Positions 1 to 9,914 of a stretch of DNA of 64,000 nucleotides are shown here, one piece after another. The translations under genes were made by a program, and so were the position numbers. Under the pieces are notes generated by a model. The model was not told the origin of the DNA, ran no database searches, and saw nothing but the letters and a program-made list of their open reading frames with translations. The stretch is taken from the NCBI GenBank assembly GCA_037355855.1, contig CM074765.1, forward strand, positions 3,472,001 through 3,536,000, given 5' to 3'. This DNA is from Pseudo-nitzschia pungens (taxonomy: Eukaryota; Bacillariophyta; Bacillariophyceae; Bacillariales; Bacillariaceae). Position 1 is the stretch's first letter. Every line of letters begins with the position of its first letter.

Positions 1-2405
1 ACTTCTTCTTTCATCATGGCCTCAAGACTTGAGGAGACAATGTTTGCATAGGATGTAGTTCCAAAGGTTGCAATGCAGTCTTTTGCAACTCCTTTCCACA
101 CGGACCAATATGTGATTGCCATATCAGCAGACACATGGAGCCACCACCACCTTGTCGTCACAGGCTTTGGCATTGCTTTTGGAACATCAAGATCCAAGCC
201 AAGTTCGGTGATCTTATCAGCAACGATCTGCTTCCAGACCTCTCGGGGAAAGTACTTTTCAAGGTCATGCATCGAGTGTAATAGCTGCATTGCGTTTCTT
301 GTTTGGAGACCTCCCAAACCAAGAGATTTCTCTACAGGAAGCGCAAACATAAGTTGGAGACAGTGGAGAGAGCACGGACTCACAAATTTGAGCCCATTAT
401 CCTCAACAACACCCCTACGTTGCAAGGCCTCCAAGAAACTTTCCAATGTCCCTCCGCCGCCACTATCTGTTGCGATTCCTGATAGATTCTTCCCTACTTC
501 TTTCTGTGCCATTGAAAAGGAGACTGCGTCCGCAGCATCTTCATCTGAGCTACCTGCGCCATCCATATCAAGCATGAAAAACTCCACCTTCTTTGCTTGT
601 CTATCCCAGCAGGAAAGAATTTTGACAAAGTGATCTACACCATCTTTATGTCCTTTGTCACAAGCGAGATATACGTACTTTGCTGCATCAATAATAGCAA
701 GTTTCATTGCAAGACAGCTTGCTGCCAAACGAGCAAGCGCTCCCTTAATTTTCCAAGAGGAGGGAGACGACCGAGCAACTTCTTCAGGCGTTGCATTATA
801 TCCAAGCTCGACCAAGAGACTGTGGCGAATGGTTGCAATGAGGTATTGCGCTGCTTCCATCGAGATACTTGGTACCATTGCAACCCCTGCTGCCATCATT
901 TGTTGGCACTCAATGCTTCCACTATATCTCTTCTTCGACAGCATTTGCTCCGCTGCACAGTATAACTTTGCCTTCTCACGCAAGTCATCAATTACTCCCT
1001 TGCTAGTGATCTCAATGTCACTGTCTCCAGCAAGAATTTGAAGCAATGGTATTGTATCCAAACGCTTGAAGTCTAGGATAAGCTGAGTGAACTTCGCTGT
1101 CACCTTCACATGCTCAGCTGCGCTTTTTCGAGTGCTTTCGGTCACTTCTGGAGCAAGGCGCCTCAAGGTTGTATCTAAATTGGTTTGAAGCCTCGTGAAG
1201 TGGTTTGGTGTTTTCATGGCCTTAACATCACTAAATGTGACACGTCTCTCCCTGGAAGACACAGGTCTCCACTTCTTCTCTGATCCCGGTGTTCGGAAAA
1301 GCTCTGCACCCCGCTGCGGATGAATTGGTTTTTCAACAGAAATCTTGCGCTTCTTGACCAACGCATTATGGGTATGACTCGAATTCATGTCAAATGCGTA
1401 TCCAAAAGCATCCATGATTTCGACGTGTCTTGTTGAAGGTGGACTGCTGTTGACTAGTAAGTGATAGTATTGCAATGCCTCCCCATCAGTCTTTGTATCG
1501 GACATGCCCATCATTGATCTTGCCCATCCTCTTTGATTTAAACGGTTCTCCGTCTTCAGATGCAAAAGGAGGGGTGTCTGGCTCTCTTCATTCCAATTAT
1601 AAGTCGCGGTCACTGCCTTTGTGAATCTCACCACCTTTTGAGCTGCACTCGATGGCGACTCAACCCTTTGTTGCTTTGTCGCCTTGTTGTCGTGTTGTTT
1701 TTGTTGCCGTTGCTCTCTCCAGCAAGGCCCATACCATGATTGCTCTTTTTGCCGCTGGTCTCTCCATTTGGTTGTCTCTCTCTGTTGCCACAGCTCCTCC
1801 ATTTGCTCTTGATGTGGTGGCCAATGTGCTCTTTCTCTCTGTTGCCACAGCTCTACCATTTGCCCTTTTTGTTGCGGCCGATGCCCTCTATCTCGCTGTC
1901 GTTCTGTCCAGTCCCATAGGTTTTCTATTTGCTCTTGTTCTTGTTGCAGCCGATGCGCTCTATCTCGCTGTTGCTCTCCTGTCCATTCTCTCTGTCGCCA
2001 CAGCTCCTCCACCAATTGCTCTTGTTGCTGTGGCCGATGCGCTCTATCTCGCTGTTGCTCTATCCATCCTCTCTGTCGCCACAGCTCTGCCATTTTCTCT
2101 CCTTCTTGTTGCCTTTCTTGTTCTATCTCTCTTTGTTGCTCTCTCCATTCTTCTCTCTGTCGTTGCAGCCCTTGCCTATTTCCTCTCTGTTGCAGATCTT
2201 GTCGAGTCAGAGGTTGGAGTGGAAAGCGGGGCAACCGATTGGTAGGTGAATACCCGTCATATTGCTGATGGTTTGGAGGAGTCAACAAATCTGTCGGATG
2301 CATGCTCGGATGCAATGGCGATCGCCACATTGAACATGACTGCTGCTGCCAATTTGGGGCGCGTAACTGACGCTGAGGATCATTTTGCCAGTGGAATGTG
2401 TTCAT
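1..2405 (-). CDS. Transposase-like protein with Q/E/R repeat coiled coil (3' end cut off by window edge)
   Basis: An intronless minus-strand frame opens at ATG 2405 (the preceding in-frame stop lies near 2488) and runs without a stop for about 801 codons past base 1. Residues 1-95 are Gln/Pro-rich. Residues about 97-240 form degenerate repeats of 19-29 residues around an ELW(R/Q)QR core followed by QQRDRAHR, likely a charged coiled coil. The C-terminal part resembles RNase-H-fold transposases of hAT type: a MLDMDG acidic site near residue 612, ATDSGGGG near 643, a CSLHCLQL cysteine/histidine patch near 675 and TTRWWWL near 752. This is inference from motif order; no family is certain. It could be a live transposon gene or a domesticated host gene. 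I see no terminal repeats, since its 3' end is outside the window. Confidence 0.55.
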   Translation of the reverse strand, partial: MNTFHWQNDPQRQLRAPNWQQQSCSMWRSPLHPSMHPTDLLTPPNHQQYDGYSPTNRLPRFPLQPLTRQDLQQRGNRQGLQRQREEWREQQREIEQERQQEGEKMAELWRQRGWIEQQRDRAHRPQQQEQLVEELWRQREWTGEQQRDRAHRLQQEQEQIENLWDWTERQRDRGHRPQQKGQMVELWQQRERAHWPPHQEQMEELWQQRETTKWRDQRQKEQSWYGPCWREQRQQKQHDNKATKQQRVESPSSAAQKVVRFTKAVTATYNWNEESQTPLLLHLKTENRLNQRGWARSMMGMSDTKTDGEALQYYHLLVNSSPPSTRHVEIMDAFGYAFDMNSSHTHNALVKKRKISVEKPIHPQRGAELFRTPGSEKKWRPVSSRERRVTFSDVKAMKTPNHFTRLQTNLDTTLRRLAPEVTESTRKSAAEHVKVTAKFTQLILDFKRLDTIPLLQILAGDSDIEITSKGVIDDLREKAKLYCAAEQMLSKKRYSGSIECQQMMAAGVAMVPSISMEAAQYLIATIRHSLLVELGYNATPEEVARSSPSSWKIKGALARLAASCLAMKLAIIDAAKYVYLACDKGHKDGVDHFVKILSCWDRQAKKVEFFMLDMDGAGSSDEDAADAVSFSMAQKEVGKNLSGIATDSGGGGTLESFLEALQRRGVVEDNGLKFVSPCSLHCLQLMFALPVEKSLGLGGLQTRNAMQLLHSMHDLEKYFPREVWKQIVADKITELGLDLDVPKAMPKPVTTRWWWLHVSADMAITYWSVWKGVAKDCIATFGTTSYANIVSSSLEAMMKEE
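1690..2115 (-). repeat. Degenerate in-gene minisatellite coding the coiled-coil repeats
   Basis: About five imperfect units of roughly 57-87 bp, always multiples of three, so the frame of the surrounding minus-strand gene is kept. On the plus strand each unit carries tatctcgctgttgctct-like and ctctgtcgccacagctc-like blocks. The encoded peptide is rich in Gln, Glu and Arg with a Trp per unit. Confidence 0.7.
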
Positions 2406-3195
2406 TTTTTGCTGATGCCTCAATAGTTGCAATACATTAACTCTGAAGGAGTGAAAACAAGTCAAATGAATAGCGTTCGAAGAAGAGTTTCAATCAGAAG
2501 ACATAAAGTTTTGATGTTGGCATCACAAGAAATCAATCCATGACTGGAGTGAAAAGGAGTTGTAGGACTGAATTCCTGCGTTGCCATTGTAACCAAAAGG
2601 CTTATCATTTCCATAGTTCAACGGCAGCGTTGGTGATGTGCTGAAAAATGGTAAGCACGTGTTTATTTATATTCGATATTAGTGTATGTATATTTTGAAT
2701 ATTTTTTACTTAGATCATGCACAAAAATAGGGTTTTACACGGTAGCGCGAACGGTAGATTCATTCTTCTTCGACTTGTAATTACTGTACCGTTACGTGTA
2801 CGAGTAAACCTTAATTGTACGTACGTAGTACTACTACTACTAGTCGTAGTAGTGGTGGCAGTAATTGATCACTACTATTACGAGTAAGGTTACTGCGATG
2901 AGAATCAATCATCCCATTGAAAACCAAAACAATGATTGGAGTTGGCTCCACCACGATGGGTTGTTGTTGAATGCTGCTGTATGAAGTTTGTTTTTGGTCT
3001 TCAAAGAACTACTACTAGTGCTAAAACTGAGTAGCTTGTGGCATCGCGGCGATCGTCATTCCCAACCAACAACAACCACAACCACAACCACATCACCAGC
3101 AACAAGAACAAGAACAAGAAGAATCACACCCACCACCAACTCCAACGAGAAGAACGATCCGAGCCTTCCTCCTCCCCGCTCCCCCCGCCTTCTCC
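2406..3195. other. Intergenic, no gene seen
   Basis: Upstream of the transposase-like gene and downstream of the YebC-like gene. It contains a TAGTAC-rich patch at about 2818-2870, a perfect GTAAGGTTAC at 2884-2893 (reverse of the recurrent intergenic 10-mer) and a CAACCACAACC low-complexity stretch at 3062-3110. The open frames at 2988-3190 are low-complexity shadows. Confidence 0.6.
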
Positions 3196-3607
3196 TCACG
3201 GCACCGCCACCGCCGCCGCCGCCGCCGGATCGAGGACCGCGTTGTGGTACACCTCGTGAACGTCCTCGTTGTTTTCGAGGTGGTCCAAAAAGTCTTCCAG
3301 GCGTTCCCGCGCCGGAGAGTCCGGGTGGACAACGACGCTCGCGGCGTCCCCAAAGTCCTCCTTGTTGGGGACGTACCGGTGCTCGAATCGCAAGAGCTTC
3401 CATCGACGAGGACGGGTGCCGGTGCCGGTGTCGTTGCCGCTGTCATTTTCGTTGCCATTTTCATTACCATTGTCGTTGCCGTCTCGGTGGTCGGGTTCTC
3501 CGCGCAGCGCCGAGACGACCTTCCACAGGTCCTTGTCCTCCGTCGTGACCACAAACCGGGGGCCACCGCTGCCGGTCGCGGACGAAATCTCGGCGTTCTC
3601 ACACGAT

Positions 3608-3651
<44 letters not shown>

Positions 3652-4446
3652 GTTGTCGTTGTCGCACTCGTAGTCGTATTCGTATTCGTCCGCCGGTTCG
3701 ATGTTGGTGGCCCCCGCCTCGAGGGCGCATTCCATCAGGGCTTCTTCTAGGGCCTCCAAGTCTGCGTCATTCTCGTCGTCATTGTCGTCCAGCTCCACCA
3801 GCACGCGCCCCACGTGATCAAACAAATAGTTGAGGTGGTCGGTCGGAAGAAATTCCCCCCCGAATTTCGTCACCAGGTGCCGCACCTGCTGGGTTGTCCG
3901 ATTGCGATTGTCCGACAGCGCCGTGACGACGCAGGCCACCTGGACGGACGACGACGACGACGACGATAACGACGATAACGACGAATGGTTGTCCTCGAGT
4001 CTCATCATGGCGTCGAACCGCAGTCTTTCGAATCTCTCGCCGCCGCCGCCGGAAGGATCGCTTGTTCGGCCCCTTCCCTTTTCGATGGCCTCCTCGATGC
4101 GGTCCCTCGGCAGCTGGACCGACTTGGCGTGCTGGACGGCCGCCTGCAGGCGAACGTCGGAGCGGTCTCCCCCGCAGTCCCGGGAGGCGACCGTTACGGC
4201 CTTCGAGGCCTTTCCGAGGACCGCGGCCTTCTTGCGGTCGTTGGCTCCCTTTTTGTGCCGGATCTTGCTCCACTTGTTGTGGCCCGCCATCATGGTTCTT
4301 CGCTGCTGCTGCAGTAGTAGTAGTGTTGTCTGCTGCTGCTGCAGTAGTAGTGTTGTCTGCTGTCCATGGCTTTGTTGCTGTAGCAGCAGCAGCGGCGAGG
4401 ATCGACTCGGACGCGGGACGATTCGAGGTCGGAAAACCGAAGGCTT

Positions 4447-4477
<31 letters not shown>

Positions 4478-4515
4478 GGTTGCGGTCGCAAGCAACGGGG
4501 CACATTCGACAGCAT
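3196..4515 (-). CDS. YebC/PmpR/TACO1-family translational activator, organellar
   Basis: 439 residues from ATG 4515; an in-frame TTG at 4539 is a less likely start. Residues 1-75 are an Arg/Ser/Leu/Gln-rich presequence that fits mitochondrial import. The mature part begins at the family signature MAGHNKWSKIRHKKGAND, followed by the LQAAVQHAKS..LPRDRIEEAIEKGRG block and the NRTTQQVRHLVTKFGGEF block that characterise YebC proteins. Bacterial YebC helps ribosomes through polyproline stretches and human TACO1 activates COX1 translation, so a role in mitochondrial translation is likely. Family members are about 240-300 residues; the excess here is the presequence plus two low-complexity insertions: an Asp run of about 12 residues encoded by a GTC microsatellite at 3609-3650 and an Asn/Gly/Glu run at about 3425-3480. 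The family assignment is secure; the target organelle is inferred. Confidence 0.92.
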
Positions 4516-5392
4516 TCTGCGGCTCCAAACAGTATGCAAGTATTCGGGAACTGGTCGGATGGGTGGGTGTGGTGGTCCTGGCTAGTCTTTGATTCACCCT
4601 GGCAATACCATTCCCCAAGTAAGTTTACCGTGCGGGACAGATGGTAGATGGATGCCGGATCGGATCGGATCGGATCGGATCGAATGGAACATCGAATGAG
4701 ATCGATCGTAACCTTACAGTAACCTTAAGGTAAGGTTTGCTTCGTAGTTTCGTCCTTGGTCACAGTCACGGAGCTGAGCATAGCGTGAGCTTCGGCACCC
4801 GCCGGGGATCGATGATGTTCAATTCAATCAACAAAATTCAAAATGGCTATGATTCATTCCAATGAGTCGAGTCGGAAGTGTCCAAGATATCCAAGATAAG
4901 ATCTTACTCAATACCGTGAGAAAGTCTTTCTCAACAAAAAAATGAAAGAATAGTTTTCACGTCACTCACTCTCAAACCGCGCTGTATTGATTACATGTAT
5001 TGATCTTACGCAATCATCCGCTTCCGAAAAATCCACAAAACGTCAACATCCGCCCGCAGCGCGAGGTGTTTCTTGCCTGGTACCTTACCATACGTTGTAT
5101 CCGGATGGAAAATCCAAAATCCACAGTCCACAGTCCACATCACCGGGGCATCAATCAATCTCAGATCTCAATCCAAAAAATAGGAACATCCAGACAGCAA
5201 ACGACGAAGTGGAGTGCAGGTCAATGCTCTACTACACGAAAAAAGATTTTCTTTCCGAATAAAAGAGAATCGAGCGGAACAAAGCGCACGCAAAAGCACA
5301 CGCAAAAGCACACGCACACGCACACGCACACGTCGCGAACCGCATCGCACACCGAGGACGAGAAGCCATCATCGAACCAGCGGAACATCACG
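4516..5392. promoter_or_regulatory. Divergent intergenic region between YebC-like gene and MsrB
   Basis: The two flanking genes are transcribed away from each other, so both promoters should lie here. Visible elements are a GGATC pentanucleotide array (about 4654-4682), GTAACCTTAC at 4708-4717 followed by a second AACCTTAAGGTAAGG palindrome-like block, and an ACGCAC/AAGCAC array (about 5285-5335) just before the MsrB ATG. I could not place a TATA box. Confidence 0.5.
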
Positions 5393-6803
5393 ATGCGTCA
5401 TCGGTACCACCGGTCGTATTGTCGCGATCGCTCGGACGGATTCGAAGCAACGGATCCCCTTCTTCTTCGACGAACTCGAGCTGGATCGCGGAGGGCGACG
5501 GCGACGGCGAGCCTCGCCGTCGTTTTGCCATTGCTGTTGCCGTTGCTGTTGCTCGCGGTCGTCGAATCGTCGGTGGAGGCCTTTGGAACGGAACGCGTCT
5601 CTCGGACCGCCCGCTTCCGACGCGCTCGGGGATCCCGATTCGGCGCCGCCGCCACCTCGCTCAAGAGCACCAAGGACGACGAAAACGCCCCCTTCGTCTT
5701 TCCGGTCACCAAATCCGACGCCGAGTGGAAGGAGCTGCTGACGCCCGACCAATACTACATCCTCCGCAAGGAGGGCACCGAGACGCCGGGAGCCTCGCCG
5801 CTCAACGCCATTTCCGTCGAGACCAACGGGCAATCCGACGCCGGGACCTTTGTCTGCGCCGGCTGCCAAAACCCGCTGTTCGTGGCGAGCGCCAAGTACG
5901 ACAGCGGGACGGGATGGCCGAGTTTTTTCGCGCCGATCACCGCCTCGGCCATCCGCCTCGACACGGACTTCAAGCTGGTGGTTCCGCGGACCGAGTGCGT
6001 CTGCTCTCGGTGCGGGGGGCACCTGGGGCACGTCTTTGAAGGTACGGCGCGGCGCGGTGCGCAATGGCAATAGCAATGCAATCGCAATGGGATGCATTAC
6101 AGCAGCAATAGCAATCGCAATTCGCGGCAGGTGCAGTCTCTGGCCGATCGTGGGTAGCGGTTGGAGTACTCGTTTGCGGCGTTCGTTGGTTTTTTAATTG
6201 TTCGGATCGGAACCGATCGATGATGTCCGTTTGCGGGGGCGACACCGACACCGACTCGACTCTTCCTCGGTGGGTGCTTCGCACGCACGATGCTCCGCAA
6301 TCTCACTCTGTCCTTCCTTTTTTTTGTCTTTTTCGTCCCTGCCGCTGTCGCTGTCGCTCGCCGCGGATCCAAAACCCCAACGCGACGAACCGCAAACCAA
6401 AAAAACTCGCATTGCAAAAATACCGAACAACACGCCGCAACCGCGCTCTCAAAACAAAACCGAAACCGCAATCCAAACCGAAACCGCGACCGCAATCCAA
6501 ACAGACGGCCCGGAACCCACCGGCCAGCGGTATTGCATGAACGGGGCCGCCATGCAATTCTACCGGGATTCGGAACGACCCGAGCTGGCCGAAAAAGTCG
6601 CCGAAATGGCCGCGGAGGACCCCTTCCGGCTGTCCCTCTCCCAGACCCTCCCCGGCGCGATCGTCAACGCGATCATCGGGGGCATCTTCTTCAACGCGTT
6701 CCTGTCGAGCGGAAAATCGACCCCCATCGACTTTTTGACGCTCCTGCCGGCCGCCTATTACGGATTCGTGGCGGCCAAATCGATCGCCAAGCTCGCGGCG
6801 TGA
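5393..6803 (+). CDS. msrB: Peptide-methionine (R)-S-oxide reductase, plastid-targeted, with membrane-like C-terminal tail
   Basis: Two exons, 5393-6041 and 6505-6803; the intron 6042-6504 starts GTACGG, ends CAG and is in phase 1. The join gives 315 residues and restores the conserved GHVFEDGP..TGQRYCMN signature. The enzyme reduces methionine-R-sulfoxide in proteins. Zinc ligands are CAGC and CSRC; the catalytic cysteine is in RYCMN near the C-terminal end of the domain. ATG 5393 is chosen because it begins a hydrophobic signal (LAVVLPLLLPLLLLAVV) ending SSVEAF, a diatom plastid bipartite leader. After the catalytic motif the protein continues about 80 residues with two apolar segments (LPGAIVNAIIGGIFFNAF and LTLLPAAYYGFVAA), unlike ordinary MsrB, which ends soon after the cysteine. 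This suggests membrane anchoring, probably at the thylakoid or inner envelope (inference). Confidence 0.92.
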
Positions 6804-7070
6804 CCGATGATCGATGATCGGAACGGAACTAACGCCCGGAGGAAGCGAAGCGAAACCAAACCAAACCAAACGAAAAGAAGCGAAAACATCGATAGAGTCA
6901 AAATTATGTACCCGGAAAAGAAAGCAATGGGTATTGCAATCTCTATCGGTCCGGGAACGGTCCTTACTACTATCATTATCATCATCATTATTATTTGTGA
7001 AAAAGCTCGATTTCTGCTTGTTTCGGGAACCATCTATCTATCGGCCGCCGACACGTACTCGTACCGGCGT
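6804..7070. other. Short convergent intergenic region
   Basis: It separates the 3' ends of MsrB and the fibrillin gene and is low-complexity (AACCAAACC repeats, ATC repeats). No gene is supported. The fibrillin 3' boundary is uncertain, so part of 7071-7400 may also be non-coding. Confidence 0.4.
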
Positions 7071-8662
7071 TCAAAAGTTTTCTGCGGTTGGTTGCGAAAG
7101 AAGAAATAATGGTCTTCGCGGTCGGATGCGGATCGTCCGAGGAGTGACTAACGCATCGAATCGTATAGTATAGTTGGTATCGTCTCGTCTCGTCTCGTCT
7201 CGTCTCGTCTCGTCTGGACATGGCATGGCGTGGCATCGCACGGAATTGCATCGCGTGGCATCGCATCGCGTGGCATCCATGTGTCGCAACTCCGACCCGT
7301 TGGCGTCCCGACCGAGCGCGGTTTCGGCGTCGCTGTTTCCCACCGTCCGCTTTCGCATCGCCGGCGCTGTCTCCTCCATCGCTATCGCTATCGCCGGTTC
7401 CGGCCGCGGTCCCGGAACAAAAACTCGATCTCGGCCGGAATCGTGTTGGCGTCTTGCTTGCGGGGGCTCTCCGACTCGAACAATTCGTCGCCCGGGGGAG
7501 TGCTCTCCGACCCACGACGACGACCAAAATGGTCGACCGGTCGTTCTTCTCCGATTCCGGTCGTCGTCGTCTCCTTCTTCGTGTTGCTGTTGCGGTCGAA
7601 GATTCGTGGCATCCAGCAGGCTTTCTCGTTCGCTCGCCGGGGCTGCGGCTCGCGAAAAGGAGGATTCCGACCCGCTGCCGCTGCCGCCACCCTCCCTCGA
7701 AAAGACAAATAGGGATCCGTCCCCCCCGCGGACGATCCGGACGGCATCGTCCAGATAGGTCTGGTCGTTGGCGGGAGGGGCTTGGGTCGCACCAGTACCC
7801 GTACCGGTCGTCCGCGCGTCGGGAACCAGCGTCCTGCGGATCGGCGGTTCGAGGGGCCGCCCGAGGAGCGTCTCGATCGAAAAGACGATCCGCTCGAACT
7901 CGATGTCGACCCGGGCGTTCTCCACCCCCGCCGCGTTGAGGGATCCCCCGGTTCCGGGCCGGACCCTTCCCACCACGGTCGTCCGGATTACCGCCGGGGA
8001 TGCTCCAGCCGGGCGTCGTTCTCGAAGAGCCCGAGGTCCGTGTCGAGCGGCTGGAAGACCGGTCCGAGTCGGAATCCCAGGGGGAGGCCCCGCGAGAGAC
8101 CGACGATTTCCGGAGCGTTCGAGTACAGGAGTCTCCAGGATCCGGAGAGTTTTTCGGACACGGCGTTGTTTTTGATGTTGTTGTTGTTGTTGTTGTTGTT
8201 GTTCGAATTTGGGCCGCCGGTGCCTTCCAGAACCGACACCTCCCGCTCGATGGTCCGGGCAACCTCGCTCGGGATAGTGGCATTGGTGGCGGGAGCTCCG
8301 AGGGGCATGGCGGGAATGATGGAAAGCAGGAATTGCGGTCGTTTTCCCGCAGGGGTGTAAACAGCATTGTCATTCGCGTTGGCATTCGCACCAGGTTCGA
8401 TGCGGATGCTTTGCGCGGAGCCGGTCGCCGCCGATGCGGAAGTCAACGACTCCCACGGAACCTTCGCAATGGCCATTGATCCGGTAGCAGCAGCAGCAGC
8501 AGCAGTAGCTGCTGCTGCCACGAATCTTCTGCGGGAGACAACCGCGATTTCCAAGCTCATGGTTGTGCTTGTGCTTGTGGTAGCGGCCGCACCCAGCAAG
8601 AAAAACACCCGTGATTTTATTGGCTTGGCACGGGCACGAAACGAACTTTTTGCCCTCCTCAT
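7071..8662 (-). CDS. Plastid lipid-associated protein/fibrillin family, thylakoid-type, with apparent frameshift
   Basis: The N-terminal frame runs from ATG 8662 to a stop at 7988. It carries a basic then hydrophobic leader, a Tat-like signal (SRRRF then an Ala-rich core ending SMAIA) and the fibrillin motifs LSGSWRLLYSNAP and LGPVFQPLDTD. The rest of the domain (GTLNAAGV-like GSLNAAGVENARVDIEFERIVF, IRRTLVPD, NDQTYLDDAVRIVRGGDGSLFVFSR) lies in another frame from about 8000 down to 7071. The two join smoothly only if one base is missing, or two are extra, near the cccc run at about 7999-8002; no plausible intron spans the point. Fibrillins bind lipids or quinones in plastoglobules and thylakoids. 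An Asn run (TTG microsatellite, 8172-8203) interrupts the domain. The tail after SLFVFSR is unlike the family and partly encoded by a GTCTC array (7179-7215), so the true stop is uncertain. Confidence 0.75.
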
Positions 8663-9608
8663 TGCAATTTCTCTTCGTCGCTCTCGAGAGGTACCAAAAG
8701 TCTGTAGCCGCTCGGTCGAGGGTCTCGTCGGAGATGAGTTTTGATTTCGATGCTCGGCACTCACCCGCATCGCTTTCCACGGTCCTCGGGTTGTCAAGCT
8801 TCAAGCCGTCCGGTGTCGGAAAAAAAACAAAAACAACAAGTACGAAATTCGGAACAAGATACCAAAAAGATCCAACATGAATTGATTGATGCATAAACCT
8901 TACGTAACCTTACCGTAATACTGTAAGGTTACGGACATCAACAAGTTACAAGGAAACATATCCGAATCAGATTTGTTGGTCGAAGGAGTCCAATTTTTTT
9001 TGAAAATCGTTCTGTTACAACTCTGGTCAAAAGAGTCCATTTTCGAAAACTAAGTTGTTTTGGGGAAAGGGACAATTTCGGTTTCGAGAATGAGGGCCAC
9101 AACCACCATTACCAAAACAAAACAGAATGAACGAATCTCTTCGACGAGAGAGAGATGAAGATAGGTGATGGAACGAATGTGACTGGAAACTGAAACTGAA
9201 AATGAAAATAATGGAAAAAGGAAAAAAGCAACTTTTGCCGTTGCATCCGTTCGGCAATCCGTCATCCGTGTGGCAAAGCCTGAAGTGGGAACCCCAAAAA
9301 GAAAGACTGCGAGCATTCCAATACTGTGGTAATTACCAAGAGCAGCACGGGGTCGGAAAGGAAACGACACGAGTACACCAGCGTTGTCGCCAACTAGTCA
9401 TCCGAATCGCTTCGCATCGAATCCGCGATTCATTTTTAGAATTCTGAATTCTCGACACTGAACAACCGACGATTCTAGGACACGGAGAGTGCCGCAGCTT
9501 CGACTTGGTATTCCGCCCCAAATCCCCAGCACTCAATCCGTGTTGGACAAATCCAACGGCACACAACCATTTGCACCGCACCGCACCGCACCCCGCAATC
9601 CTACAACA
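8663..9608. promoter_or_regulatory. Divergent intergenic region with a perfect inverted repeat
   Basis: It lies between the fibrillin gene (minus) and the EDRF1-like gene (plus). GTAACCTTAC at 8904-8913 and its exact reverse complement GTAAGGTTAC at 8923-8932 are separated by nine bases, forming a 29-bp inverted repeat. It sits about 240 bp upstream of the fibrillin start and about 680 bp upstream of the other start. No other gene is evident. Confidence 0.55.
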
Positions 9609-9879
9609 ATGGCATCGAATGCGGCATCCGATGGACCGAGAGACGGAAACGAAAATGGAGTCGACGATGCCTTCAACAGCGCCTCGGTCTCCTCTCTGTC
9701 GGTGGTGACCGCTTCCCCGATTGCCGCCGTCGCGTCGCACGGCGCGAACCAGTACTCGTTTCCCGGAGGCACCGCCAAAGCGGACCCGAACGCGCTCGAC
9801 TTTATCGGAACCACGTCCGCGGTCAAGAAATTGTTTTCCATGTCCCTCGATGCCTCGGATCCCTCATCGCTGCAACAGC

Positions 9880-9914
<35 letters not shown>

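Noticed and set aside
7174..8360. Long plus-strand open frames opposite the fibrillin gene
   Set aside because: They are shadows of GC-rich minus-strand coding sequence and of a GTCTC array; only the minus strand shows family motifs.
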